From positions 1 to 11,278 of the forward strand of contig CANIMS010000028.1 in the NCBI GenBank assembly GCA_947468785.1: DNA of 11,278 nt, written 5' to 3'. The translations under genes and the position numbers were made by a program. The first letter of the stretch is position 1; each line of letters starts with the position of its first letter. The stretch is from Betaproteobacteria bacterium (GTDB taxonomy: Bacteria > Pseudomonadota > Gammaproteobacteria > Burkholderiales > Burkholderiaceae). Below are positions 1 to 6,412 of the stretch, in pieces. The notes beneath the pieces were generated by a model. It was not told the origin of the DNA and ran no database searches. It saw nothing but the letters and a program-made list of their open reading frames with translations.

Positions 1-174
1 AAAACCTTTACGCAGAAAACCGCGGCGGGTTTCATTTAAACCATTTGCATTAATGTCCGAGATCAAATCCTGAGAAACAAAATGCTCAGGCGCTTTTACC
101 AATCGCGCTCTGTTGACAGGCTTCTCTATAGCAGAGATATCCTTGGCGCTCAATTCAACTTGCTTCTTAGTCAT
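1..174 (-). CDS. soxC: Probable sulfite dehydrogenase molybdopterin subunit SoxC, N-terminal fragment (cut by window edge)
   Basis: Reading leftwards from an ATG at 174-172, 58 codons stay open to the window edge, so only the N-terminus is present. The start is supported by a good Shine-Dalgarno AGAGG (183-179) five bases... four bases upstream of the ATG (spacer TCAA). The peptide is hydrophilic for about 48 residues and then shows a twin-arginine motif, TRRGFLRKGF, at about residues 49-58. This indicates export of a folded, cofactor-bearing protein through the Tat system. An extended pre-Tat region with a segment like KAPEHFVSQDLI fits SoxC, the molybdenum subunit that acts in the periplasmic thiosulfate-oxidising Sox system. 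The gene begins 29 bases after the ArsR-type regulator on the same strand, which is the place SoxR regulators occupy in many sox clusters, and a molybdate transporter lies on the other side. The identity rests on the N-terminus and context only. Another Tat-exported oxidoreductase is possible. Confidence 0.55.
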   Translation of the reverse strand, partial: MTKKQVELSAKDISAIEKPVNRARLVKAPEHFVSQDLISDINANGLNETRRGFLRKGF

Positions 175-203
175 TTGACCTCTACTAAAAAATACTCAAA
201 CAT

Positions 204-539
204 TTAATGGATACTTTCAGCAATCTTTGCGCAGACTGACTGGCACATTTCAACTGTGGCGTTATCTGCAATCGAGTAATAGACAGTGACCCCTTCTTTT
301 CGTCTTTGCAAGATTCCCGACTTGTGCAGGGCCATGAGATGACGCGATACATTGGCCTGACTAGACCCACACATCTCAACTACCTCAGAAACGGATTTCT
401 CTCCACTGCATACGGCATACATAATCCGTAAGCGTGAGGGCTCAGAAAGTACGCTGAAATACTCAGCAACCTTAGAAAAGACTTTCTCCATCTGCTTAGG
501 AGATAAGGATTGTGTTGCTTTTTGAACGCGGGATTTCAC
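204..539 (-). CDS. ArsR/SmtB-family winged-helix repressor, probable SoxR-type regulator
   Basis: This 111-residue protein has the length and fold pattern of ArsR/SmtB dimeric repressors. The family entry helix region FSVLSEPSRLRIM is at about 28-40. A helix-turn-helix with recognition helix SSQANVSRHLMALHKSGIL is at about 59-77, and the wing RRKEGVTVYYSI is at about 79-90. The arsenic-site ELCVCDL motif is absent. Cysteines are at 44, 57, 99 and 103. C44 lies just before SGEKSV, and C99/C103 are in the last helix, so a thiol-based sensor is plausible but unproven. The start is GTG at 539-537. An in-frame TGA lies 15 bases upstream, so the gene cannot extend much further, and no clear Shine-Dalgarno is visible. 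ATG at residue 17 is the alternative but would cut the first helix. It is the first gene of a leftward unit with the SoxC-like gene and diverges from modBC across a palindromic operator. I infer that it represses its own unit. The SoxR assignment depends on that neighbour. Confidence 0.85.
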   Translation of the reverse strand: MKSRVQKATQSLSPKQMEKVFSKVAEYFSVLSEPSRLRIMYAVCSGEKSVSEVVEMCGSSQANVSRHLMALHKSGILQRRKEGVTVYYSIADNATVEMCQSVCAKIAESIH

Positions 540-556
540 TTTTTTAGGCCAGTCTC

Positions 557-582
557 AATGTATGCATATATACGCATACATT
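557..582. promoter_or_regulatory. 26-bp near-perfect palindrome, probable operator of the ArsR-type regulator
   Basis: The arms AATGTATGC (557-565) and GCATACATT (574-582) are exact inverted repeats around ATATATAC. The centre is also symmetric except for one position, so 12 of 13 base pairs match. It lies 18 bases upstream of the regulator's GTG and about 67 bases upstream of the modB ATG. ArsR/SmtB dimers bind AT-rich palindromes of this size, commonly in their own promoters. I infer autoregulation and possibly shared control of the divergent modBC. Confidence 0.65.
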
Positions 583-612
583 TGAATCTCTTTTGGGACT
601 ATCGGATATAGT
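582..612 (+). promoter_or_regulatory. Possible sigma-70 promoter for modBC
   Basis: TTGAAT (582-587) resembles a -35 box and TATAGT (607-612) matches five of six -10 bases. The spacing of 19 bases is longer than ideal. The -35 candidate abuts the palindrome, so a bound repressor could interfere with it. This is a weak call made by eye. Other AT-rich hexamers in this spacer could serve instead, including for the leftward promoter. Confidence 0.25.
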
Positions 613-638
613 GGGTTACCCTATATTGCTAAGCAATA
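606..638 (+). repeat. Two overlapping inverted repeats in the modB leader
   Basis: The first repeat pairs ATATA+GGG (606-610, 613-615) with CCC+TATAT (619-626), with GT bulged and a TTA loop. The second pairs TATTGC (624-629) with GCAATA (633-638) around TAA. They share bases 624-626, so as RNA hairpins they would be mutually exclusive. As DNA, the ATATA/TATAT arms somewhat recall the AT-rich symmetry of molybdate-responsive ModE sites, but I do not see a full ModE consensus. They end 11 bases before the modB ATG, where no Shine-Dalgarno is evident. Confidence 0.4.
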
Positions 639-649
639 CAATCAAATCC

Positions 650-1312
650 ATGGATATCGACGCAATCCTTCTATCTTTAAAGCTAGCAGCCTGGACATTG
701 GTGCTGATCATCCCCTTTGGGGTTTGGGCAGCCCACAAGTTGATTCGCTTAGACAGAGGGAGGCCTTGGGTTGAGGCTGCCCTCGCGCTCCCCCTGGTGC
801 TACCCCCGACAGTCTTGGGTTACTACCTGCTGATTGGTTTAGGCGGCAAAAGCATTTTTGGAATCCCTTTGGTTTTTTCCTTCACTGGAATCCTGATTGC
901 TTCATTGATAGTGAACTTGCCATTTGCTATACAACCGATTCAACGTGCCTTTGAATCTATCAATCCAGAAATTCGCGAGGCTGCTCAAGTGAGCGGCCTT
1001 AGCAATTGGCAGATCTTTCGTTTAATTGAGCTTCCATTAGCTTGGAGAGGCATTACTAGCGCTGCAGTCTTAACGTTTGCGCATACTCTTGGTGAGTTCG
1101 GTGTCATTTTGATGGTGGGTGGTGCCATACCCGGTGAAACCAAAACAGTCTCTATTGCCATCTATGACAAGGTACAAAGTTTTGATACTTCTGGTGCAGG
1201 CGCTTTAGCCTTGTTATTACTAGGCATCTCATTAGTTGCAATCGCAGTTTCATATGGTGTTTTTGGTAGAAGTCCCCACCACCGTAGAGGTCAAGCAAAT
1301 GCTGAAGCTTAA
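650..1312 (+). CDS. modB: Molybdate ABC transporter permease ModB
   Basis: This is a polytopic inner-membrane permease of 220 residues, the usual ModB length, forming the channel for molybdate uptake. Hydrophobic segments alternate along the whole protein. The EAA loop that contacts the ATPase is EAAQVSGLSNWQIFRLIELP, at about 110-129. Blocks typical of ModB are ALPLVLPPTVLGYYLL (about 46-61) and LGEFGVILMVGG followed by IPGETKT (about 147-165). I start at ATG 650 because MDIDAILLSLKLA aligns with how ModB proteins usually begin. The frame is open upstream to TTG 593, with GTG at 611 also possible, and no start has a clear ribosome site. It overlaps modC by 14 bases, so translation is probably coupled. 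No modA-like binding-protein gene is adjacent. It must lie elsewhere or beyond the window. Sulfate or tungstate permeases are related, but the motifs favour molybdate. Confidence 0.88.
   Translation: MDIDAILLSLKLAAWTLVLIIPFGVWAAHKLIRLDRGRPWVEAALALPLVLPPTVLGYYLLIGLGGKSIFGIPLVFSFTGILIASLIVNLPFAIQPIQRAFESINPEIREAAQVSGLSNWQIFRLIELPLAWRGITSAAVLTFAHTLGEFGVILMVGGAIPGETKTVSIAIYDKVQSFDTSGAGALALLLLGISLVAIAVSYGVFGRSPHHRRGQANAEA
1286..1290 (+). promoter_or_regulatory. Shine-Dalgarno AGAGG that fixes the modC start
   Basis: AGAGG lies inside the 3' end of modB, eight bases before ATG 1299. It supports that start over the in-frame upstream codon at 1236, which would add 21 residues unlike any ABC ATPase. 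The surrounding GTAGAGGTCAA also occurs before the SoxC-like ATG on the other strand (185-175). Confidence 0.7.
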
Positions 1313-2405
1313 GATCAGCCAAGCACTACCAAACCCTTTGCAAATTCACCTAGAATGCGAGGCTGGCCAACTTCATGCTCTCGTTGGACCTTCCGGTAGT
1401 GGCAAGACGAGTACGCTCAGAACGATTGCTGGCCTGAGCCAAGCAAAAACTGGCAGGATCCAATGCGATGACGAGATTTGGTTTGAAGCGGATGATGTCT
1501 CCGGCATTCACATCAATCTGCCACCTGCGAGCCGCTCCTGTGGGTTTCTGTTTCAGCAATACGCCCTATTTCCACATCTTTCTGCAATTGAAAATGTCCT
1601 CATTCCCCTGCAAAACTCTGCACTTGCAAAACAAGAACGCAGGTCTTTGGCACAAGAGTGGCTAGATCGAATGGGAATCGCAGAGCTCGCTAATCGCTTG
1701 CCCCATCAACTCTCTGGAGGACAGCAGCAACGCGTAGCACTTGCAAGAGCCCTAGCTAGACAGCCTAAAATTTTATTGCTCGATGAGCCATTTTCAGCGA
1801 TCGATACACCTACGCGACAAAGCCTTTACAAGACACTGGCTGATTTGCGCAGAGATCTTCACATACCCATTCTTCTGGTAACTCATGATCTGCATGAAGC
1901 AGACTTACTAGCGGATCGAATCACCGTCATCGATCAAGGCTTTAGCTTGCAAACTGCAGCACCCCAAGTACTCTTCCAAAAACCGAGAAACGCTCGAGTT
2001 GCCGAACTAGTTGGCATTAACAACATGTTTGAAGGCGTATTTAATTCAGGCGAACTTCGCTGGAATAATAGCGAGCATGTTTTTCAGGTTCTTGATAAGG
2101 GTAAGATTCCACCTAATACCCCAGTAGCCTGGGTCATACCAGCTGATGGACTCAGTATCAATGAGCAAGCTAGCAATACCAGCATTATTGCGAAAGTCAC
2201 CCAAATCAGCACACTAGGTCAAGTGGCTGTCATTCAACTTCAGTTACATGATGGCAAACACACTATTACATGGCAAGCTTCTGCAGCTGAGGTGAAGCGC
2301 TTATCACTGAAAATCGGTAACCTAACAAACTTAGAGTTAGATAGCTCGAAGATTCATATCATGCCACTTCGACTAATCAATGATCCGCGTTTATTTACTT
2401 CTTAG
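1299..2405 (+). CDS. modC: Molybdate ABC transporter ATP-binding protein ModC
   Basis: This 368-residue cytoplasmic ATPase powers the ModB channel. In order it shows Walker A GPSGSGKT (about 30-37), the Q-loop in FQQYALFPHLS (about 85-95), the signature LSGGQQQR (about 138-145), Walker B ILLLDEPF (about 158-165), D-loop SAID and switch histidine THD (H196). After a linker, the C-terminal part (about 291-357) has the beta-strand pattern of a TOBE/Mop-like domain, which in ModC proteins binds oxyanion and adjusts transport. All catalytic residues are intact. The start at 1299 is backed by a Shine-Dalgarno at 1286-1290 and lies within the end of modB. The gene converges on the methyltransferase gene and the two 3' ends overlap by 11 bases. 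A CysA- or PotA-like ATPase is the alternative, but the ModB partner argues for molybdate. Confidence 0.87.
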   Translation: MLKLKISQALPNPLQIHLECEAGQLHALVGPSGSGKTSTLRTIAGLSQAKTGRIQCDDEIWFEADDVSGIHINLPPASRSCGFLFQQYALFPHLSAIENVLIPLQNSALAKQERRSLAQEWLDRMGIAELANRLPHQLSGGQQQRVALARALARQPKILLLDEPFSAIDTPTRQSLYKTLADLRRDLHIPILLVTHDLHEADLLADRITVIDQGFSLQTAAPQVLFQKPRNARVAELVGINNMFEGVFNSGELRWNNSEHVFQVLDKGKIPPNTPVAWVIPADGLSINEQASNTSIIAKVTQISTLGQVAVIQLQLHDGKHTITWQASAAEVKRLSLKIGNLTNLELDSSKIHIMPLRLINDPRLFTS

Positions 2406-3012
2406 CAACTAAGCCTAATAGTGCTGACATGCCAGTATGTCGAGCGCCCTCTGATAGCTCTTTTTCATAGACCGAAAGATCTAGGATCTTAAATTCATTA
2501 GCCAGATCTCTAATCATGTCCTCTGTATACAGATGTTCAATCAAAGATGGGCCCCCTGTTTTATATTCCAACTGTTTAGGGGTATAACCTTGAAGGATAA
2601 AGATACCGCCTGGCTTCAAAGTTTGATGAACTTGCTTAAAAATCCTAGATCGCATTGCTGGATCGGCAAACTGAATAAAGATTCCAATGACGGCGTCGTA
2701 AGCATTGATGTGCCAATGAAAACTATCCGTGTCTGAGAATGAGTAATCCACCACGACTTGATTATCTTTAGCAAACTGCTTTGCTTTAGCCAGGGCGATA
2801 TCAGATGCATCAAAGCCAACTACCTTCATGCCTTGCTTTGCTAGCCAGACGCCATTGCGCCCCTCGCCATCCGCAATACACAGTACCTTTTGCTGGGGAG
2901 TTAAATACTTTGTGGCTTGCTCGACAAGATATTCATTTGGCTCTTTACCAAAAATGAATTCTTCCTTATCAAAGCGTTGATTCCAAAACTGAGTAGCATC
3001 AGCAAAACCCAT
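2395..3012 (-). CDS. Class I SAM-dependent methyltransferase, TehB-like, substrate unknown
   Basis: This is a cytoplasmic methyltransferase of about 205 residues. The N-terminal FWNQRFDKEEFIFGKEPNEY (about 10-29) is a block seen in small TehB/thiopurine-type methyltransferases. SAM-binding motif I is VLCIADGEGRNGVWLA (about 43-58), with the acidic residue of motif II in VVGFDAS (D68) and the post-motif LKPGGIFILQGY further on. I start at ATG 3012-3010 because family proteins begin just before FWN. This leaves 22 bases after metZ. In-frame ATGs up to 3093 exist but would run inside metZ, and the ribosome site at 3012 is weak (AAGTAAG). Its place behind metZ suggests co-transcription and perhaps a sulfur- or chalcogen-methylating role, but the substrate cannot be read from the sequence. 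Confidence 0.8.
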   Translation of the reverse strand: MGFADATQFWNQRFDKEEFIFGKEPNEYLVEQATKYLTPQQKVLCIADGEGRNGVWLAKQGMKVVGFDASDIALAKAKQFAKDNQVVVDYSFSDTDSFHWHINAYDAVIGIFIQFADPAMRSRIFKQVHQTLKPGGIFILQGYTPKQLEYKTGGPSLIEHLYTEDMIRDLANEFKILDLSVYEKELSEGARHTGMSALLGLVAKK

Positions 3013-3034
3013 GGGCTTACTTTGATGGACTTGA

Positions 3035-4243
3035 TTATTTTTTGAGTCCACCGATGAGATCATTCTTAAGATCATCAATATTCTCAAGGCCAACTGCTAT
3101 TCGCACTAAGCCATCGCTTACTCCTGCTGCTTTGCGCGCCTCAGGGCTTACTCGACAATGGGTTGTGGTCGCAGGGTTGGTAATGGTTGTACGCGTATCA
3201 CCCAAGTTAGCTGTAATGGAGCAAATCTTGGTTTGATTAATCAGTTTAAATGCAGCCTTCTTGCCACCCTTCAATTCAAAAGACAGAATCGCACCGCCCT
3301 CTTTTTGCTGGCGCTTAGCTAGCGCATGCTGAGGATGGGATTTCAGACCGGGATGGTAAACGCGCACGACTCCTGCTTGCTTTTCAAGCCATTGCGCCAA
3401 TGCCAGCGCATTCTGACTCTGCTGCTTCATCCGCAATTCAAGCGTCTCAAGCCCCTTGAGAAAAATCCAAGCATTAAAAGCAGAAAGGGTTGGGCCCGCG
3501 GTGCGCACATAAGGAAATACTTTCCCCATCACAAAATCTTTGCTTCCAACAATCGCGCCCCCAACTACCCTACCTTGACCATCTAAGTATTTAGTAGCCG
3601 AATGAATGACTACATCCGCGCCAAGAGCTAAGGGCTTTTGTAATGCTGGAGTACAAAAGCAATTATCGACCGCAAACAAAGCACCCGCTTTTTTAGCAAT
3701 CTTAGAAATCGCCCTAATATCTGCAATTTCAGTCAATGGATTAGATGGCGTCTCTAAATAAAACAGTTTTGTATTAGGCTGAACTGCTGCTTGCCATGAC
3801 TTGAGATCTGACAAGTCAGCATAGCTTGTTGTAATCCCAAAACGACCCAGGATATTGGTGAACAATTGTATGGTTGCGCCAAATACCGAGCGTGAGCAAA
3901 TAACATGGTCGCCCGCTTGCAAATGAGCCATCGCCATTGTGAGAATGGCTGACATGCCTGAAGAAGTTGCAATACAAGCTTCACCACCCTCTAAAGCAGC
4001 CAAACGATCCTGAAACATGCTGACTGTAGGATTAGTAAAACGAGAATAGATAAATCCTTTGTCCGCATGAGCAAAGCCTTCTTCAGCGAGTTCTGCACTA
4101 TCAAAACAAAAACTGGATGTCAGAAATAAGGCTTCAGAGTGCTCTTGATATTCACTCGTACGACGTGTGCCGGCACGGACCGCAATGGTCTCAGGCGCTA
4201 GCTTTGAAAAATCAGGTTTTTTGCGGATAGTTTTGCTCTTCAT
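3035..4243 (-). CDS. metZ: O-succinylhomoserine sulfhydrylase MetZ
   Basis: This 402-residue enzyme belongs to the Cys/Met-metabolism PLP family (fold type I) and should make homocysteine directly from O-succinylhomoserine and sulfide, bypassing cystathionine. The cofactor lysine is K218 in HSATKYLDGQGR. The aspartate that pairs with the PLP ring is D193 in AVDNCFCTP. The phosphate-binding YSRFTNPT is at about 66-73 and SSGMSA at about 94-99. The C-terminal SLGD-like segment reads NLGDTRTTITNPATTTH, with the HCRVSPEAR tail typical of MetZ. Length and motifs are complete. It follows purF by 59 bases, the largest gap in the accD-to-metZ part of the cluster, and precedes the methyltransferase. 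Its start ATG has only a weak upstream ribosome site. Cystathionine gamma-synthase or O-acetylhomoserine sulfhydrylase are related alternatives. The operon position matches metZ in betaproteobacteria. Confidence 0.9.
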   Translation of the reverse strand: MKSKTIRKKPDFSKLAPETIAVRAGTRRTSEYQEHSEALFLTSSFCFDSAELAEEGFAHADKGFIYSRFTNPTVSMFQDRLAALEGGEACIATSSGMSAILTMAMAHLQAGDHVICSRSVFGATIQLFTNILGRFGITTSYADLSDLKSWQAAVQPNTKLFYLETPSNPLTEIADIRAISKIAKKAGALFAVDNCFCTPALQKPLALGADVVIHSATKYLDGQGRVVGGAIVGSKDFVMGKVFPYVRTAGPTLSAFNAWIFLKGLETLELRMKQQSQNALALAQWLEKQAGVVRVYHPGLKSHPQHALAKRQQKEGGAILSFELKGGKKAAFKLINQTKICSITANLGDTRTTITNPATTTHCRVSPEARKAAGVSDGLVRIAVGLENIDDLKNDLIGGLKK

Positions 4244-4268
4244 ATCGCTATTTTGACATTGAATCGCA

Positions 4269-4292
4269 GATTTGCCTTTCTTAAGACAAATC
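4269..4292 (-). other. Hairpin in the purF-metZ spacer
   Basis: On the minus-strand transcript, GATTTGTCTT pairs with AAGGCAAATC around an AAGA tetraloop. This gives a 10-bp stem with one G-U wobble. The wobble pair becomes a C-A mismatch on the plus strand, so the structure fits the strand that carries the operon. No U-run follows, so it is not a standard terminator. It may slow transcription, mark an RNA processing site, or protect the 3' end of purF mRNA. It lies 26-49 bases before the metZ start. Confidence 0.5.
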
Positions 4293-4302
4293 CCTGTCGT
4301 TT

Positions 4303-5841
4303 TTAGTCTTCAGTAGCAAGATGCAGATGCAGCTGTGAGGTAGCAAAATCACTAGAATCACGCTGGCGGTCAGCTTTTGCTGCGGAAGTATTTCTGGCAG
4401 CCTCTAAAGCATCTAGATAGGATTCTGTGATGTCTCCAGTGACGTAGTTGCCATCAAAACAAGAGGCTTCAAAGTTCTGAATCGCAGGATTGATATCTCT
4501 CACTGCCTGCTTCATATCTTCCACATCTTGATAGATTAACTGATCTGCTCCAATCAGCTTATTAATCTCTTCATCAGTGCGGCCATAGGCAACCAACTCG
4601 CTACGAGTAGGCATATCAATACCATATACATTCGGAAAGCGAACTGGGGGTGCAGCAGATGCGAAGATTACCTTCTTTGCACCTGACTCACGGGCCATTT
4701 GCACAATCTCAAATGAAGTCGTTCCGCGAACGATCGAGTCATCCACAATTAAAACAGTTTTGTCTTTGAACTCCACGCCCATTGCGTTGAGTTTTTGACG
4801 AACTGATTTCTTGCGCACAGCTTGACCAGGCATGATGAAGGTTCTACCGATGTAGCGATTTTTGAAAAAGCCTTCACGGTAATCAACACCTAGACGCTTA
4901 GCTACCTGCATTGCTGCCGGACGACTTGAGTCAGGGATCGGCATCACTACATCAATCTCACCTACCTGAGTTTCCTTGCGAATCTTTTCAGCAAGGTAAT
5001 CGCCCATACGCATGCGGACGTTATAAACAATCACGCCATCGATCGTTGAGTCTGGGCGAGCCATATAAACGTATTCAAAAATACAAGGGGTGAGAACCGC
5101 ATTAGGAACGCACTGACGAGTGTAAAAATTGCCATCCAAATCAATATAAATGGCCTCACCCGGATTAACATCACGGACAAAAGTAAAGCCTAGGCCTTCA
5201 AGAGCCACTGATTCAGAAGCAATCATCCACTCAGGACCTTTGGCAGTATCAATTCGACCAATACATAAAGGACGAATACCAAAAGGATCCCGGAAAGCGA
5301 GCAAGCCATAGCCTGCGATTAAAGAAACTACCGCATAAGAGCCCTTAACCCGCTGTGTTACGCCAGTAACCGCATTAAACATCGCGCCCTCATCTAAGGC
5401 AGCACTATTTGTTTCTTTTTGCAGTTCATCAGCCAATACATTTAACAAAACTTCAGTATCCGAACTGGTATTGATATGACGGCGATCACGGTATGCCATC
5501 TCAACTCGTAGGCTCGGTGCATTTGTCAAATTGCCGTTATGGGCCAAAATAATTCCATAGGGAGCGCTCACGTAAAACGGTTGAGCCTCTTCTTCACTGC
5601 TTGCTGAGCCTGCTGTTGGGTAACGCACTTGACCAATGCCAGCGTTACCAACTAGGCTGCGCATGTTGCGTGTTCTGAACACATCGCGAACAAGTCCATT
5701 AGCCTTGTGCATGGTGAATGAATTGCCGTTCATGGTGGCAATGCCTGCAGCATCTTGACCGCGATGTTGCAATAGCAACAAGGCATCATAGAGAAGCTGA
5801 TTAACTGGGGAGTGGGAAACTGTTCCTACGACGCCGCACAT
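4303..5841 (-). CDS. purF: Amidophosphoribosyltransferase PurF
   Basis: This enzyme catalyses the first committed step of purine synthesis, transferring glutamine amide nitrogen to PRPP to give phosphoribosylamine. The protein is 512 residues, normal for the short E. coli-type enzyme. The nucleophile is Cys2 (MCGVVG), exposed after loss of Met1, and there is no propeptide. The glutaminase domain shows QHRGQDAAGI (about 25-34), R74 in QVRYPTAG and HNGN (101-104). The phosphoribosyl domain shows KNRYIGRTFI (about 327-336) and PRPP loop VLIVDDSIVRGTT (about 363-375). It starts four bases after cvpA, with a Shine-Dalgarno AGGGA inside the cvpA end. Purine control by PurR-like operators is not visible here, so expression probably follows the operon. 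Confidence 0.97.
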   Translation of the reverse strand: MCGVVGTVSHSPVNQLLYDALLLLQHRGQDAAGIATMNGNSFTMHKANGLVRDVFRTRNMRSLVGNAGIGQVRYPTAGSASSEEEAQPFYVSAPYGIILAHNGNLTNAPSLRVEMAYRDRRHINTSSDTEVLLNVLADELQKETNSAALDEGAMFNAVTGVTQRVKGSYAVVSLIAGYGLLAFRDPFGIRPLCIGRIDTAKGPEWMIASESVALEGLGFTFVRDVNPGEAIYIDLDGNFYTRQCVPNAVLTPCIFEYVYMARPDSTIDGVIVYNVRMRMGDYLAEKIRKETQVGEIDVVMPIPDSSRPAAMQVAKRLGVDYREGFFKNRYIGRTFIMPGQAVRKKSVRQKLNAMGVEFKDKTVLIVDDSIVRGTTSFEIVQMARESGAKKVIFASAAPPVRFPNVYGIDMPTRSELVAYGRTDEEINKLIGADQLIYQDVEDMKQAVRDINPAIQNFEASCFDGNYVTGDITESYLDALEAARNTSAAKADRQRDSSDFATSQLHLHLATED

Positions 5842-5845
5842 ATAT

Positions 5846-6412
5846 CTAGATCCCTATCGTTAATTTAGGTGTAATACTTGGGGTTACTTTCGGCATAGCA
5901 TCGCCTAATTGTTTTGCCCAATCTGGTGGTAACCAACTTTTAATTAAACCTGTAGCCATATCAATAGCTGGCCGAGTGATTGCTTTTTGCCACGCGACAC
6001 TTTGAGGTATCGGAGTTAATGCAGCTAAGGTTGCTAGAACAACAACAATCAATCCGCCGCGCATTAAACCAAAAATTAAGCCCAAAAAACGATCCGTCAA
6101 ACTTAAGCCAGCTGACAGGATGATTTTTTGTATTACGCCACCAAAGAGCCCGCAAGCGACTAGAGTCAACACAAACAGAATTAAGAAGCTAATTCCGAGA
6201 CTTAATAACTCATCCAAATGAAAAGTGGAGAGCCACTCAGTAGATAGGTAATAACTATAGTGATAGGCAACCCACGCAGCTACAACCCAAGAGGCTAAAG
6301 CGAGAACCTCTTTAAATAAACCGCGCGATATTCCAATTAAGGCAGACACCAGCAGCACTACTAGGGTGAAATAATCCACCGTTGTAAATTTGAGGGTGGA
6401 TAAGTATTCCAT
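5846..6412 (-). CDS. cvpA: CvpA family inner-membrane protein
   Basis: This 188-residue membrane protein has four hydrophobic segments at about 12-30, 34-52, 70-95 and 110-133. The CvpA signature is RGLFKEVLALASW at about 30-42. Length and gene position just before purF match CvpA, named for its role in colicin V production in E. coli and associated with envelope stress tolerance. Its molecular activity is not established. The C-terminal tail is proline-rich (PPDW, TPSITPK) and hydrophilic. Its ATG overlaps the stop of the SPOR gene by one base (TAATG at 6414-6410), so translation should be coupled. The stop is four bases before purF. Confidence 0.92.
   Translation of the reverse strand: MEYLSTLKFTTVDYFTLVVLLVSALIGISRGLFKEVLALASWVVAAWVAYHYSYYLSTEWLSTFHLDELLSLGISFLILFVLTLVACGLFGGVIQKIILSAGLSLTDRFLGLIFGLMRGGLIVVVLATLAALTPIPQSVAWQKAITRPAIDMATGLIKSWLPPDWAKQLGDAMPKVTPSITPKLTIGI

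Noticed and set aside
593..649. N-terminal extension of modB from TTG 593
   Set aside because: No ribosome site precedes it and the extra 19 residues are not typical of ModB. ATG 650 gives the usual protein start. Kept only as an alternative.
2401..2413. CTTAG-CAA-CTAAG inverted repeat at the modC/methyltransferase junction as a bidirectional terminator
   Set aside because: The stem is only five base pairs with low GC and no proper U-tract on either strand. It could easily occur by chance.
3013..3093. N-terminal extension of the methyltransferase into metZ
   Set aside because: The added residues would be read from the metZ 3' coding sequence in another frame, and the family begins near the FWN motif.
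3326..3586. Plus-strand open frame of 86 codons opposite metZ
   Set aside because: It lies wholly inside a well-supported gene on the other strand, has no recognisable domain, and has the composition of a shadow frame.
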